Shown piece after piece: positions 17,136-25,765 of a stretch of 64,000 nt of DNA (within the stretch, counting starts at the first letter, position 1; every line of letters begins with the position of its first letter). Made by a program: the position numbers and the translations under genes. Origin of the DNA: Amycolatopsis sp. cg9 (GTDB lineage: Bacteria; Actinomycetota; Actinomycetes; Mycobacteriales; Pseudonocardiaceae). Location: the NCBI RefSeq assembly GCF_041346945.1, contig NZ_CP166850.1, forward strand, positions 7,238,501-7,302,500, written 5' to 3'. The notes beneath the pieces were generated by a model, which did not search any database, had not been told where the DNA came from, and was given only the letters and a program-made list of their open reading frames with translations.

Positions 17136-18624
17136 CCGGCTGCGGCTCGGGCTCCGGCGCCGGCGGGGTGGCCGCGGCCCGGCGCCGCCCCCACCGCGCC
17201 TTCGCGCGCCGGTAGAGCGGGGGCGCCGCCACCACGCACAGCGCGAGCGCCGCGACGTCCAGCAGGTACGCCGCCAGCCACACGTGCTTGGCGATCTCGA
17301 AGTAGCCGTCGCCGACCACCGACATCGTCACGATGCCGAGCGCGCTCGTCACCGCCACGCCCGCGACAGCGCCGTAGCGGGTCGTCGCCGCGCGGTGGCG
17401 GCGCAGCAGGGCCGGCACCGTCGCGGCCAGGCCGAGCAGGACGAGCAGGACCGGCCACCACCACAGGCCCATGCTGTCGAGCCACGCCTGGAACGTCGTC
17501 GCGTCACCGCCCATGTCACCGCTGACCGGGGCCGAATTGTCCGGGGGCCGGGTCGCCGCCGTCCACGGCTCGTCCGGCAGGTAGGGCAGGCTGCGCCCGA
17601 GGGTGGCCTGCAGGCCGGTGCCGATCGCGGCCACCAGCGCGCCCGGGTTCGCCAGCAGCAGGTCCCAGACCTTGTGCTTGACCGTCGCCGGGTCCTCCAG
17701 CAGCACGTCCGAGCCGTTCAGCGCCTCCGGGCCGTCCGGGTAGTACGCGTGCCCCGCGCTCTGCTGCGCCTCCGCGGGCAGGCCGAGCCGGGCCGCCGAG
17801 CCCGGCAGCTCGACCAGGCCGAGGGTGTAGACCACGTTGACCGCGTTGACGTCGGCGTAGTTGCGGTCCTGCCAGGCGAGGTTCGCCCGGATCGGCGCGA
17901 TGAGCTCCAGCACGAGCAGGATCGCGAGCACCGGCCCGACGATCCGGCCGGACCACCAGCGGCCCCGCCCCGGCCGGGCCGCGGTCACCGCGCACACGAG
18001 CACGGCCAGCACGAACAGGGGCAGGAACCCGATCTTCGCCAGCCCGCCCACGACCCCGCCGACGGCGACGAGGCCGAGCGCCGCCAGCCGCGCGAAGCCG
18101 TCCTCGGCCTTGGTCGCGGCGATGACCGCCAGCCCGCACAGCAGCGTGTACGCGCCGAACAGCCCGGCGGGCTCGGCGAAGGTCGAGATGAACAGCCGCG
18201 CGAAGGACGGTTCGAGCAGGGGGAGCAGCGGCGGGAGCAGGAAGAGCAGGCGCCGGGTGCCGCGGGCCTGCACCGCCCAGGCGGCCGGCAGCGTGACCAG
18301 GAAGACCAGGAGCACGTACAGCCAGCCCAGCTTGACGAGGCTGAACGAGCCGTCCCCGCCCGCGACGGACTCGAAGAGCACCGCGGCGCTCGACGGCTGC
18401 GGGTCCGGGCACGGCGTGCCGCGCCCGAAGTCGAGCACCACGCCGCCCAGCCAGCTCGCCTTGTGACCCGGCGTGGCCGGCGTCAGCCCCGGTCCGCAGA
18501 ACAGCCGGTACCCGTCCCCGTTGTCCCCGGCGCCGGTCGGTGTACCGCCCAGCAAACCGAGGACGAGCGCCAGCACGAGCGCGGCGATCGCCGCGGTCGC
18601 CGTGGCGATCCCCACCCTCTTCAT
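17128..18624 (-). CDS. polytopic membrane protein of unknown function
   Basis: A 498-residue integral membrane protein that I do not recognise. An N-terminal helix (residues ~5-28) precedes a ~70-residue exported segment with two cysteines (LFCGPG, GTPCPDP). Roughly nine or ten more helices follow, with another long exterior stretch (about 255-370) carrying NYADVNAVNVVYTLGL and PDEPWTAATRP. The C-terminus is basic then Pro/Glu-rich. The topology resembles GT-C-type membrane glycosyltransferases but no clear DxD/EPx catalytic motif was found, so no function is assigned. Confidence 0.75.
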   Translation of the reverse strand: MKRVGIATATAAIAALVLALVLGLLGGTPTGAGDNGDGYRLFCGPGLTPATPGHKASWLGGVVLDFGRGTPCPDPQPSSAAVLFESVAGGDGSFSLVKLGWLYVLLVFLVTLPAAWAVQARGTRRLLFLLPPLLPLLEPSFARLFISTFAEPAGLFGAYTLLCGLAVIAATKAEDGFARLAALGLVAVGGVVGGLAKIGFLPLFVLAVLVCAVTAARPGRGRWWSGRIVGPVLAILLVLELIAPIRANLAWQDRNYADVNAVNVVYTLGLVELPGSAARLGLPAEAQQSAGHAYYPDGPEALNGSDVLLEDPATVKHKVWDLLLANPGALVAAIGTGLQATLGRSLPYLPDEPWTAATRPPDNSAPVSGDMGGDATTFQAWLDSMGLWWWPVLLVLLGLAATVPALLRRHRAATTRYGAVAGVAVTSALGIVTMSVVGDGYFEIAKHVWLAAYLLDVAALALCVVAAPPLYRRAKARWGRRRAAATPPAPEPEPQPVT

Positions 18625-18697
18625 GCCGGTCAGCGTAGGTGGTCGGTCCGTCCGGTGGTTCCGGAACTCCCGATTTCCCCTTTCCGCGCCGGCGTGC

Positions 18698-18898
18698 TCA
18701 GGCGCCCGGGTGACCGCACGCGTAGACGTTCGCCGAAGCGAGCGCGACGCAGGCGGGACAGGTGTTCACCGGCCGGTCGCGGCGGCCGTAGTAGGGGTGG
18801 CGGGCGCCGCACAACGCCGTGAGCACGTCCCCGGGCCGGGGCTCCGGGTGGCACCGGGGGCAGAAGGCGTGCGCGGCGCGTTCGACGTCGGTGCTCAT
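18698..18898 (-). CDS. small zinc-ribbon-like protein
   Basis: A 66-residue protein with two cysteine pairs and histidines spaced like a zinc ribbon: FCPRCHPEP (CxxC), then NTCPACVALASANVYACGH (CxxC plus C-x-H). Its ATG overlaps the stop of the upstream DUF6010-like membrane protein gene (ATGA at 18895-18898), so the two are co-translated. The function is unknown. The start chosen gives the coupling, and upstream sequence in this frame is shadow coding of the neighbour. Confidence 0.7.
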   Translation of the reverse strand: MSTDVERAAHAFCPRCHPEPRPGDVLTALCGARHPYYGRRDRPVNTCPACVALASANVYACGHPGA

Positions 18899-19302
18899 GG
18901 CGCCGGAGTACCCCTGGCGGCGGTGCGCCAACCGAGCACCGGCTTGCCGCCGGTGAAGCACCAGATCGCGATGACCGGGTCGCAGAGCGCGCAGCCGAAC
19001 GACGAATCGTGCGCGAACGGCAGGATCGGCTGGCCCTTGAGGTGGTGCACGACGTCCCAGCCCGTGTGCAGCAGCCAGCCGATGCCGATGAACGTCCACG
19101 AGTCGAGCCCGCGGAAGGCCACGTACGTCAGGACGGCGCAGAACACGAGTTCCCACGGCCCGAGCGCGCCGCCCGAAAGGTACGCGGCGCCCGCACCGCC
19201 GACGACCACGGCGTTGAGCCGCCGCCGGTGGGCTTCGGGGACGAACGAGTTGAGCCCGGCGTAGAGGAGGCCGATCAGGATCGGCGCGAGGATCTCGATC
19301 AC
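18895..19302 (-). CDS. DUF6010-like small membrane protein
   Basis: A 135-residue protein with four hydrophobic helices (about 3-15, 28-45, 48-63, 66-80). It has a histidine/aspartate-rich stretch, WLLHTGWDVVHHLKGQPILPF, followed by a CALCDP motif, as in DUF6010-type proteins. Start is GTG at 19302 without a strong ribosome site. It is transcribed with the downstream zinc-ribbon gene and is divergent from the TetR gene 122 bp away. The role is unknown. Confidence 0.75.
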   Translation of the reverse strand: MIEILAPILIGLLYAGLNSFVPEAHRRRLNAVVVGGAGAAYLSGGALGPWELVFCAVLTYVAFRGLDSWTFIGIGWLLHTGWDVVHHLKGQPILPFAHDSSFGCALCDPVIAIWCFTGGKPVLGWRTAARGTPAP

Positions 19303-19424
19303 GCCGGAAACGCTAGGAACCGGCGGCCCGCCGGGCCAGTGGCTGTCCGGCCACCCTCCGCCGGGTTCTCGCCAGCGGCGCCCGCTCCGTAAGGTGTGGA
19401 CCGGGAACGATCAGGGTGGGCTGG

Positions 19425-20072
19425 ATGAACGTGAAGGCGGACCGCGCGAGTGCGACGCGGGAAAGCATCCTCGTGACGGCGGAGCGGCTCTTCGCCGAGC
19501 ACGGGGTGCATGTGGTGTCCAACCGGCACATCAGCGAGGCGGCCGGGCAGGGCAACAACGCGGCGGTGAACTACCACTTCGGCACCAAGGTCGACCTGGT
19601 CCGCGCGATCGTCCGCAGGCACGCGGAACCCATGGAGCGGCTGCGCGCGGAGCTGGTCGAGGCCATCGACGGCGCCGGCGAACTCCGCGACTGGGTGGCC
19701 TGCCTGGTCCGCCCGAGCACGAGCCACCTGCGGGAACTGGGCGCGCCGACGTGGTTCGCGCGGTTCAGCGCCCAGGTGATGACCGACCCGGCGCTGCGGG
19801 CGATCATCGCCGAGGAGTCGCTGTCCTCACCGGCGCTGGCCCGTGCGGTCGAGGGCCTGGACCGCTGCCTGGACGGCCTGCCCCCGGACGTCCGCGCCGA
19901 GCGCGGCGACATGGCCCGCCAGCTGATGATCCACATGACCGCGGAGCGCGAACGCGCGCTGGCGGAGGGAACGCCCACGCCGCGGGCGAGCTGGGACGAC
20001 GCGGGAACCGGCCTGATCGACGCGATCACCGGCCTGCTCCTGGCCCCGGTCTCGGGTCACGACGTCTCGTAG
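19425..20072 (+). CDS. TetR-family regulator
   Basis: About 215 residues from the ATG at 19425, eight bases after AGGG. An in-frame GTG at 19416 is the alternative. The N-terminal helix-turn-helix is canonical (TRESILVTAERLFAEHGVHVVSNRHISEAAGQGNNAAVNYHFGTKVDLV, residues ~10-60). The C-terminal ligand domain is variable and its ligand cannot be guessed. The 3' end overlaps the convergent DUF5655 gene by 16 bp. Regulation of the divergent DUF6010-like gene pair is plausible by position. Confidence 0.9.
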   Translation: MNVKADRASATRESILVTAERLFAEHGVHVVSNRHISEAAGQGNNAAVNYHFGTKVDLVRAIVRRHAEPMERLRAELVEAIDGAGELRDWVACLVRPSTSHLRELGAPTWFARFSAQVMTDPALRAIIAEESLSSPALARAVEGLDRCLDGLPPDVRAERGDMARQLMIHMTAERERALAEGTPTPRASWDDAGTGLIDAITGLLLAPVSGHDVS

Positions 20073-20491
20073 GCCAGCGTCAGCCAGTCCCGGACCTCCT
20101 CGTCCACATCGGACACCGCACGCAGCTTGAGCTGGTGTCCCACCCGGGCTCCGCTCGCCCAGCGCGCCGGCGCGATCCGCGCCGTTTCCACCGGGTGCGG
20201 CAGCCACAGGTACACCAGGACGTCCTTGGACCGCGGCCGCAGCTCGGCGAGCTTGTGGTCGCGCTTGAGGAACACCCCGACCTTGACGGCGTCCTCGTGC
20301 ACGTCGCCGAGGTCGCGCAGGTGCCCGACGACGGCGTCGTAGACCGCGCGCTGCCACGGCGCCTTCCCGGCGAAGGTCTCCTCGACGGTGCAGCCGGGAA
20401 CGCAGGTGTGCCCCTGGCGGGCGCGCGCGAACTCGCGGTCGCAGCGGGGGCAGGTCCAGCGGGTCGGCATGCCGTCTAGGATGGCACTCAC
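20057..20491 (-). CDS. DUF5655-domain protein with N-terminal zinc finger-like motif
   Basis: A 144-residue protein. WTCPRCDREFARARQGHTC near the N-terminus resembles a Cys/His zinc finger. The rest (LYDAVV-type helix AVYDAVVGHLRDLGDVHEDAVKVGVFLK) is DUF5655, a nuclease-like fold also found in predicted transport and restriction-associated proteins. The GTG at 20491 is preferred because it overlaps the TGA that ends the decayed MarR-like frame upstream (GTGA), suggesting ancestral coupling. An ATG at 20470 would start directly at MPTRWTC and is the alternative. Confidence 0.75.
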   Translation of the reverse strand: MSAILDGMPTRWTCPRCDREFARARQGHTCVPGCTVEETFAGKAPWQRAVYDAVVGHLRDLGDVHEDAVKVGVFLKRDHKLAELRPRSKDVLVYLWLPHPVETARIAPARWASGARVGHQLKLRAVSDVDEEVRDWLTLAYETS

Positions 20492-20690
20492 CGCACCGCC
20501 GGGCCGAGCGCCGGGACCCTGGCGGCCGCGCGCACCAGCCGCCGGGCCGCCGTGGCTTGCGCTGCGCGGGCGGCAGCCGGTCCAGCAGCTCGCCCAGCGC
20601 CGCGTGCCGCCGCTCGAGGACGCGGTCCACGGGCGCGTGCCCCGGCTTCGGTGACCTCCAGGCGGGTCGGGTCAGCATGGTGATCCGGCC
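20488..20690 (-). pseudogene. MarR-like C-terminal remnant, frameshifted
   Basis: Minus-strand translation gives a MarR-type C-terminus split over two frames: RLEVTEAGARAR in one, APVDRVLERRHAALGELLDRLPPAQRK in a second, then ATAARRLVRAAARVPALGPAVR and TGA back in the first. The three pieces join end to end in the order expected for a MarR protein (beta wing, then long C-terminal helices). No DNA-binding helix is present upstream, because the mimR stop codon lies at 20715. This looks like a gene truncated and frameshifted at the edge of the mim cluster. Confidence 0.5.
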
Positions 20691-20714
20691 ACCCGCACGT
20701 CATGACGACGAGCG

Positions 20715-22508
20715 TCAGCGGGTCGGGGGCACGATCCCGTACTCGTGGATCTTGCGGTAGATCGTCGCCCGTGAAATGCCCAGCAGCTTCGCCGCGCGGA
20801 CCTTGTTGCCGTCCGCGTCCTCCAGGCAGCGCACGATGGCGTCGCGCTCGATCGACTCGAAGCGGTTGAGCGGGCGGCGGGTGACCGCGTGGAACTCCGC
20901 CGGGAGGTCGCCGGGGCGGATGCTGCCGGCGCGGCGGCGCTGGGCCACCTTGCGCAGCACCGCGTACAGCTGTCCGGTGTTGCCCGGCCACTCCGCGCGC
21001 ATCAGCAGGTGCAGGGCCGCCGCCGAGCACGTCAGGCGGCCGCCGTAGCCGAGTTTGCTCAAGACCAGGGGGACCAGCTCGGCCAGGTCCTCGACGTGGT
21101 GGCGCAGCGGCGGGACCCGGACCGTGCGCGGGAACGCCTTGAGCAGCTCGGCCAGCGCCGGCTCGGTCTCCGCCTCGGGGACCAGCGTGACGACGACCCA
21201 GGGCGCGGCCGGGCTTTCGCGCAGCCGCCGCAGGACCGCCGCCAGCGCGTTCGCCGCCGGGGCCGTCAGCCGGTCGGCGTGGCGGACCACCAGCGTGCGG
21301 ATCGGGGTTTCGGCGTGCTCGCGCAGCAGGGCGTCGCCGTCCAGGGCGCCGGCCGCGTCGACGGTGACCAGCCGGGCCGCCGGGTGGTGCCGCTGGTGCA
21401 GGCCCTTCGCCAGGGTCAGCTTGCCGGTGCCCGGCTCGCCCTCCAGCGCGACCCATTCGCCGCGCTGGTGCCCGGCGTCGAGCTCGTGCCCGCAGCGCAG
21501 CCACAGCGGGGCCGAGCCGACCACGCCCGGCAGGTACATCGGCAGCATCGGCGTTGACGCGGCGAGGGTCTCCTCGGCCTCGATCAGCTTCACCGACAGG
21601 ACGCCGCCCGCGGTGTCGGTCTCGCGCTGGCCCGGGACGCGGCGGCAGAACACCCGGACCCGCAGGCCGCTGGACAGCGACAGCGTCGCCGGCGTCCGCC
21701 GTCCCTCGGCCAGCGCCTCCGTGGCGTGGCCGAGCAGCACCGACTGGTCGGCCGGGTCGAGCAGCTGCCGGGCCCGGTCGTTCATCATCACGATGTCGTC
21801 GTTGAACGCCAGCACGATGCCCGTCCACCGGCGGCACGTCTGCAGGTAGGCCTGGAAGAGGATCATCTCGCGCAGGTCGCTGTGCCGCAGCAGCGCCTGG
21901 CGGATCTGCTCCGCGGTCGAGCGGGCGAGCGCGATGAGCAGCCCGCCCGCGTCCTTGTGCCAGCAGGTGAGGTCGACCGCGCCGATCTTCTTGCCGGAGA
22001 TCGGGTGGTGGATCGGCACGCCCGCGCACGCCAGGTTCTCCAGGTGTTCGGCGTAGTGCTCGTGGCCGAACACCGTCGTCGCGCGGCCGTCCTCCAGCGC
22101 CGTGCCGATGCCGTTGGTCCCGACGGACTGCTCGCCGTAGCTGAACCCCGGTACGAGCTCGACGCGCTCCAAGTGCCGTCGCAGGTCGGCGTCGCCGGTC
22201 CGCTGGGTGAGCACGACCCCGGCCGGGTCGGTGAGGATCAGGCTGATCGGCTGGCCGTCGAACTGCTCGCCGAGCTTGTGCAGCACCGGCTCCGCGCCGC
22301 GCATCAGCGGGATGTCGAGGTTCTGGTCGCCGAGGTAGTGCGGGTCGATCCGGTCGGCCTCGACGCGGAACTCCCGCGAGCGCCGCCAGGAGGCCAGGAT
22401 CGTCTGGCGCACGACACCGGGCGGCACCGCTTCGGCGGTCAGGAAACGCACCCGGGTGCGGGCGAGCTCGTCGTCGGCGAGCAGGGTGCCGGGCGCGTTC
22501 TCGTCCAC
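20715..22508 (-). CDS. mimR: MimR-type NtrC/AcoR-like activator of the monooxygenase cluster
   Basis: A 597-residue regulator. It has a GAF-type sensor region (about residues 60-220, FSYGEQSVGTNGIGTALED), a degenerate AAA+ domain (about 325-540) and a Fis-type helix-turn-helix (567-590, NKVRAAKLLGISRATIYRKIHEYG). Walker A is present (GEPGTGKLT, 357-365). The Walker B position reads RTLVVRHADRL without the DE pair, and no GAFTGA loop is visible, so contact with sigma-54 is not expected. The GTG start at 22508 follows a perfect GGAGG site. MimR of mycobacteria is an acetone-responsive activator of mimABCD, and this gene has the same divergent position. Confidence 0.88.
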   Translation of the reverse strand: MDENAPGTLLADDELARTRVRFLTAEAVPPGVVRQTILASWRRSREFRVEADRIDPHYLGDQNLDIPLMRGAEPVLHKLGEQFDGQPISLILTDPAGVVLTQRTGDADLRRHLERVELVPGFSYGEQSVGTNGIGTALEDGRATTVFGHEHYAEHLENLACAGVPIHHPISGKKIGAVDLTCWHKDAGGLLIALARSTAEQIRQALLRHSDLREMILFQAYLQTCRRWTGIVLAFNDDIVMMNDRARQLLDPADQSVLLGHATEALAEGRRTPATLSLSSGLRVRVFCRRVPGQRETDTAGGVLSVKLIEAEETLAASTPMLPMYLPGVVGSAPLWLRCGHELDAGHQRGEWVALEGEPGTGKLTLAKGLHQRHHPAARLVTVDAAGALDGDALLREHAETPIRTLVVRHADRLTAPAANALAAVLRRLRESPAAPWVVVTLVPEAETEPALAELLKAFPRTVRVPPLRHHVEDLAELVPLVLSKLGYGGRLTCSAAALHLLMRAEWPGNTGQLYAVLRKVAQRRRAGSIRPGDLPAEFHAVTRRPLNRFESIERDAIVRCLEDADGNKVRAAKLLGISRATIYRKIHEYGIVPPTR

Positions 22509-22596
22509 GTGACCTCCAGTTCCCCGCGGCCCACGTGGGTGCGGGCACACCCGTTGTGCCGCCCGTCCAGCCTAAGCGTCGCCCGCCCGCACCGGT

Positions 22597-22611
22597 GTCT
22601 CAAATTGAGAC
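22597..22611. promoter_or_regulatory. inverted repeat upstream of mimR, candidate MimR site 1
   Basis: GTCTCAA-A-TTGAGAC is a perfect 7-bp-arm inverted repeat in the gap between mimR and the small gene preceding mimA. A near-identical copy sits just before mimA, supporting a shared regulator. Confidence 0.6.
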
Positions 22612-22646
22612 GCCCCGCACCCGGGCGGCGGCGGTGCCATGGGGGC

Positions 22647-22886
22647 ATGGCCGCCGAGACGTACAACCCCTGGACGATCGTCAACCTGGTCTTCACCCAC
22701 CTGGCCGAGGCGGGCCTGCACCCGACCCTCGGCGCGGAAGGTCACCCCGGAGAACCCGCCGCCGCGCTGCTGCGCGCGCTCGGCATCGTCCCCACCGTCG
22801 AGGGCGACGGGCGCGTGCAGGCCGGCGTCCACGAGGAGCTCGCCGCGTTGCGCGCCCGGGTGCTCGGCGCGACCGAAACGCCCTGA
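22647..22886 (+). CDS. small protein of unknown function upstream of mimA
   Basis: A predicted 79-residue acidic protein (starts MAAETYNPWTIVNLVFTHLAEAGLHP) with a mixed helical pattern and no cysteine, signal peptide or membrane segment. I do not recognise it. It lies between the two inverted repeats and reads toward mimA, so it would be the first gene of the mim transcript if expressed. The ATG has only a G-run close upstream and no well-spaced ribosome site, which lowers confidence. Confidence 0.55.
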   Translation: MAAETYNPWTIVNLVFTHLAEAGLHPTLGAEGHPGEPAAALLRALGIVPTVEGDGRVQAGVHEELAALRARVLGATETP

Positions 22887-22897
22887 GCAGCGGTTCT

Positions 22898-22912
22898 GTC
22901 TCAGATTGAGAC
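22898..22912. promoter_or_regulatory. inverted repeat upstream of mimA, candidate MimR site 2
   Basis: GTCTCAG-A-TTGAGAC matches the site near mimR at 14 of 15 positions and lies 80 bp upstream of the mimA start. It is a good candidate activator site for the monooxygenase operon. No -24/-12 sigma-54 element was seen next to it. Confidence 0.6.
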
Positions 22913-22991
22913 CCGCGTCACCCGCGGCCGCCCCGTTCAATGGTCACGCAGGACGCCCTGGGCGGCGAGCTCAGGAGATAAGGAGTGATCC

Positions 22992-24644
22992 ATGAGTCGC
23001 CAGAGTGTGGCGAAAGCCCACCAGAAGATCCAGGAACTGTCGTGGGAACCGGCGTACCACACCCCGGTTTCGCACTACGGCACCGACTACACGTTCCGGA
23101 AGGCCAAGAAGAAGGACCCGTTGAAGCAGGTCCTCCGCTCGTACTTCCCGATGCAGGAGGAAAAGGACCACCGGGTCTACGGCGCCGAGGACGGCGCGAT
23201 CCGCGGCAACATGTTCCGCCAGGTCCAGGAACGCTGGCTGGAGTGGCAGAAGCTGTTCCTCAGCATCATCCCGCTGCCGGAGATCTCCGCGGCCCGCGCG
23301 ATGCCGCTGCTGTTCCGCACGGTCCCGAACCCGGAACTGCACAACGGCCAGGCGATCCAGATGATCGACGAGGTCCGCCACTCGACGATCCAGCAGAACC
23401 TCAAGCGCCTGTACATGCAGAACTACATCGACCCCGCGGGCTTCAACTCGAGCCTGCGCAACTTCCAGAACGACTACTGCGGCACCATCGGCCGCCAGTT
23501 CGCCGAGGGCTTCATCACCGGTGACGCCATCACCGCGGCGAGCATCTACCTCACGATCGTGGCCGAAACGGCGTTCACGAACACGTTGTTCGTCGCCATG
23601 CCGGCCGAAGCCGCCGCCAACGGCGACTACCTGCTGCCGACGGTGTTCCACTCCGTGCAGTCCGACGAATCCCGCCACATCAGCAACGGCTACGCGACGC
23701 TGCTGATGGCGCTGTCCGACGAAAGCAACCACCAGCTGCTCGAACGCGACCTGCGGTACGCGTGGTGGAACAACCACGCCGTCGTCGACGCGGCGATCGG
23801 GACGTTCATCGAATACGGCACCAAGGACCGCCGCAAGGACCGCGAAAGCTACGCGGAGATGTGGCGCCGCTGGATCTACGACGACTACTACCGCTCGTAC
23901 CTGGTCCCGCTGGAGAAGTACGGGCTCGTGATCCCGCACGACCTCATCGAAGAGGCGTGGAACCGGATCTGGAACAAGGGCTACGTCCACGAAGTCGCGC
24001 AGTTCTTCGCCACCGGGTGGCTCGCCAACTACTGGCGCATCGACCCGATGACCGACGAGGACTTCGAGTGGTTCGAGTACAAGTACCCGGGCTGGTACGA
24101 CAAGTACGGCAAGTGGTGGGAGAACTACGCCCGCCTCGCGACGCCGAACGGGCACCACCCGATCGTCGCCGAAGACGTCGGCTACGTGTACCCGCACCGC
24201 TGCTGGACGTGCATGGTGCCGTGCCTCATCCGCGAGGACATGGTGGTCGACGAGGTCGACGGCCAGCACCGCACGTACTGCTCGGAGACGTGCCGCTGGA
24301 CCGACGCCGAGGCGTTCCGGCCCACCTACCAGGGCCGCAACACCCCGAACATGGGCCAGCTGGTCGGCGCCCGCGAGTGGGAGACGCTCTACCACGGCTG
24401 GAACTGGGCCGACGTCGTGTCCGACATGGGCTTCGTGCGCGACGACGGCAAGACCATGGTCGCGCAGCCGCACCTGAACCTGGACCCGAAGAAGATGTGG
24501 ACGCTCGACCACCTGCGCCGGATGCCCGAGGTGCAGTCGCCGAACGTGCTCCTCAACCAGATGACCGACGAGCAGCGCGCCGCCTTCGTGGCCGACTACA
24601 ACCGCCAGGGCCCGGCCGGGCGCCCGGCACCGCAGACGGCCTGA
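22992..24644 (+). CDS. mimA: binuclear iron monooxygenase, large hydroxylase subunit
   Basis: A 550-residue alpha subunit of a soluble diiron propane/acetone monooxygenase (mim/prm group). The six expected iron ligands can be placed: E97, E127-x-x-H130 (DEVRHS), E192 (AETAF) and E226-x-x-H229 (DESRHI). The C-terminal part carries CWTCMVPC and TYCSETCRW, the YHS-like cysteine block seen in this family. A strong ribosome site (AAGGAG) precedes the ATG. With MimC it forms the hydroxylase that inserts O into propane, acetone or phenol-like substrates. Its folding in mycobacteria depends on the GroEL-like MimG, encoded at the end of this cluster. Confidence 0.96.
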   Translation: MSRQSVAKAHQKIQELSWEPAYHTPVSHYGTDYTFRKAKKKDPLKQVLRSYFPMQEEKDHRVYGAEDGAIRGNMFRQVQERWLEWQKLFLSIIPLPEISAARAMPLLFRTVPNPELHNGQAIQMIDEVRHSTIQQNLKRLYMQNYIDPAGFNSSLRNFQNDYCGTIGRQFAEGFITGDAITAASIYLTIVAETAFTNTLFVAMPAEAAANGDYLLPTVFHSVQSDESRHISNGYATLLMALSDESNHQLLERDLRYAWWNNHAVVDAAIGTFIEYGTKDRRKDRESYAEMWRRWIYDDYYRSYLVPLEKYGLVIPHDLIEEAWNRIWNKGYVHEVAQFFATGWLANYWRIDPMTDEDFEWFEYKYPGWYDKYGKWWENYARLATPNGHHPIVAEDVGYVYPHRCWTCMVPCLIREDMVVDEVDGQHRTYCSETCRWTDAEAFRPTYQGRNTPNMGQLVGAREWETLYHGWNWADVVSDMGFVRDDGKTMVAQPHLNLDPKKMWTLDHLRRMPEVQSPNVLLNQMTDEQRAAFVADYNRQGPAGRPAPQTA

Positions 24645-24655
24645 TACGACCACGA

Positions 24656-24715
24656 GGGGCCGCACTTTCACGTGAAAGTGCGGCCCCCAGGTGGGCACTT
24701 TCACGTGAAAGTGCC
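24656..24715. repeat. paired perfect palindromes, TTTCACGTGAAA family, copy in mim operon
   Basis: Two perfect palindromes fill most of the mimA-mimB gap: 32 bp at 24656-24687 and 22 bp at 24694-24715, sharing the core GCACTTTCACGTGAAAGTGC. Their centres are 33 bp apart. A second pair with identical centre spacing lies inside lanM at 48838-48894. In mRNA each forms a strong hairpin that could stabilise or attenuate mimB expression. Confidence 0.9.
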
Positions 24716-24729
24716 GGAATGGGGCTGGG

Positions 24730-25758
24730 ATGGCGGAAAAGCACCGCGTCCGGTTCGAGCCGGTCGGGATCGAGATCGACGTCGCCGAGGACACCACGAT
24801 CCTGCGCGCCGCCGCCGAGCAAGGCGTCATGCTCATGCACGGCTGCAAGGAAGGGCAGTGCGCGGCGTGCAAGTCGTTCATCCTCGACGGCGACGACGTC
24901 GAACACGACCGGTACTCGACCTTCGCGCTCCCCGACTACGAAAAGGAGGAAGGCTTCACGCTGCTGTGCCGGGCCCACGCCTACGAAGACCTGACCATCG
25001 AGCTGCTCAACTACGACGAGGAGATGATCCAGTCCGGGCTGCCGATCCAGGAGGCGACCGTCGAGGTCGTCGCGAACGAGCACGTCACGCACGACCTGCG
25101 GCACCTGGTGGTGCGGCTCGACGAGGAACTGAAGTTCTTCCCCGGCCAGTACCTGGACTTCGCGGTCCCGGGCACCGAGGAGACGCGCTCGTTCTCGATG
25201 GCCAACACCTCGGCGCGCGACGGGCTGCTGGAGTTCGTCATCAAGATCTACCCCGACGGGCTGTTCTCCCGGTTCCTCGACACGCGGGTCGCGGTCGGCG
25301 ACCGGCTCCGGGTGACCGGCCCGTTCGGGGTGTTCACCCTGCGGGACAACCCGGGCAAGGACCTCGTCTTCGTCGGCGGTGGCGCCGGGATGGCGCCGAT
25401 CCTGGCGCTGCTGCGGTCCATGGCCGAGCGCGGCCTCGACCGGAAGGCGGTCTTCTACTACGGCGCCCGCCGCCGCCACGACCTCTGCTTCGAGGCCGAG
25501 CTGCGGGAGCTGGAAGAGAAACTGCCGGACTTCCGTTACGTTCCAGCGCTTTCCGAGCCCGGCGACGACGACTGGACCGGCGAGACCGGCTTCGTCACCG
25601 ACGTCCTGCGCCGGGCCGGCCTGGACCTGTCCGGCGCCGACGCCTACGTCTGCGGGCCCCCGCCGATGGTGGAAGCCGCGCTGGAACTGCTGCCCGCGCT
25701 CGGCGTCGCCGACAAGCGCGTCTTCTACGACAAGTTCACCACCACGGGCGAAGGGTAA
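24730..25758 (+). CDS. mimB: monooxygenase reductase, 2Fe-2S/FAD/NAD
   Basis: A 342-residue electron-transfer subunit. The N-terminal plant-type ferredoxin domain has the four cluster cysteines C39, C44, C47 and C80 (GCKEGQCAACKS... LLCRAH). The FAD motif RSFSMANTS is at 153-161 and the NAD-binding glycine loop GGGAGMAPILALLRS at 216-230. CGPPPMVEAALELL near the C-terminus completes the ferredoxin-reductase fold. It passes electrons from NADH to the diiron site in MimA/MimC. It is separated from mimA by 85 bp containing the paired palindromes, while all later genes are tightly packed. Confidence 0.96.
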   Translation: MAEKHRVRFEPVGIEIDVAEDTTILRAAAEQGVMLMHGCKEGQCAACKSFILDGDDVEHDRYSTFALPDYEKEEGFTLLCRAHAYEDLTIELLNYDEEMIQSGLPIQEATVEVVANEHVTHDLRHLVVRLDEELKFFPGQYLDFAVPGTEETRSFSMANTSARDGLLEFVIKIYPDGLFSRFLDTRVAVGDRLRVTGPFGVFTLRDNPGKDLVFVGGGAGMAPILALLRSMAERGLDRKAVFYYGARRRHDLCFEAELRELEEKLPDFRYVPALSEPGDDDWTGETGFVTDVLRRAGLDLSGADAYVCGPPPMVEAALELLPALGVADKRVFYDKFTTTGEG

Positions 25759-25765
25759 GGAACCC

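Noticed and set aside
22887..22991. Sigma-54 (-24/-12) promoter for mimA
   Set aside because: No TGGCAC-N5-TTGC-like element was found and the regulator lacks the GAFTGA loop.
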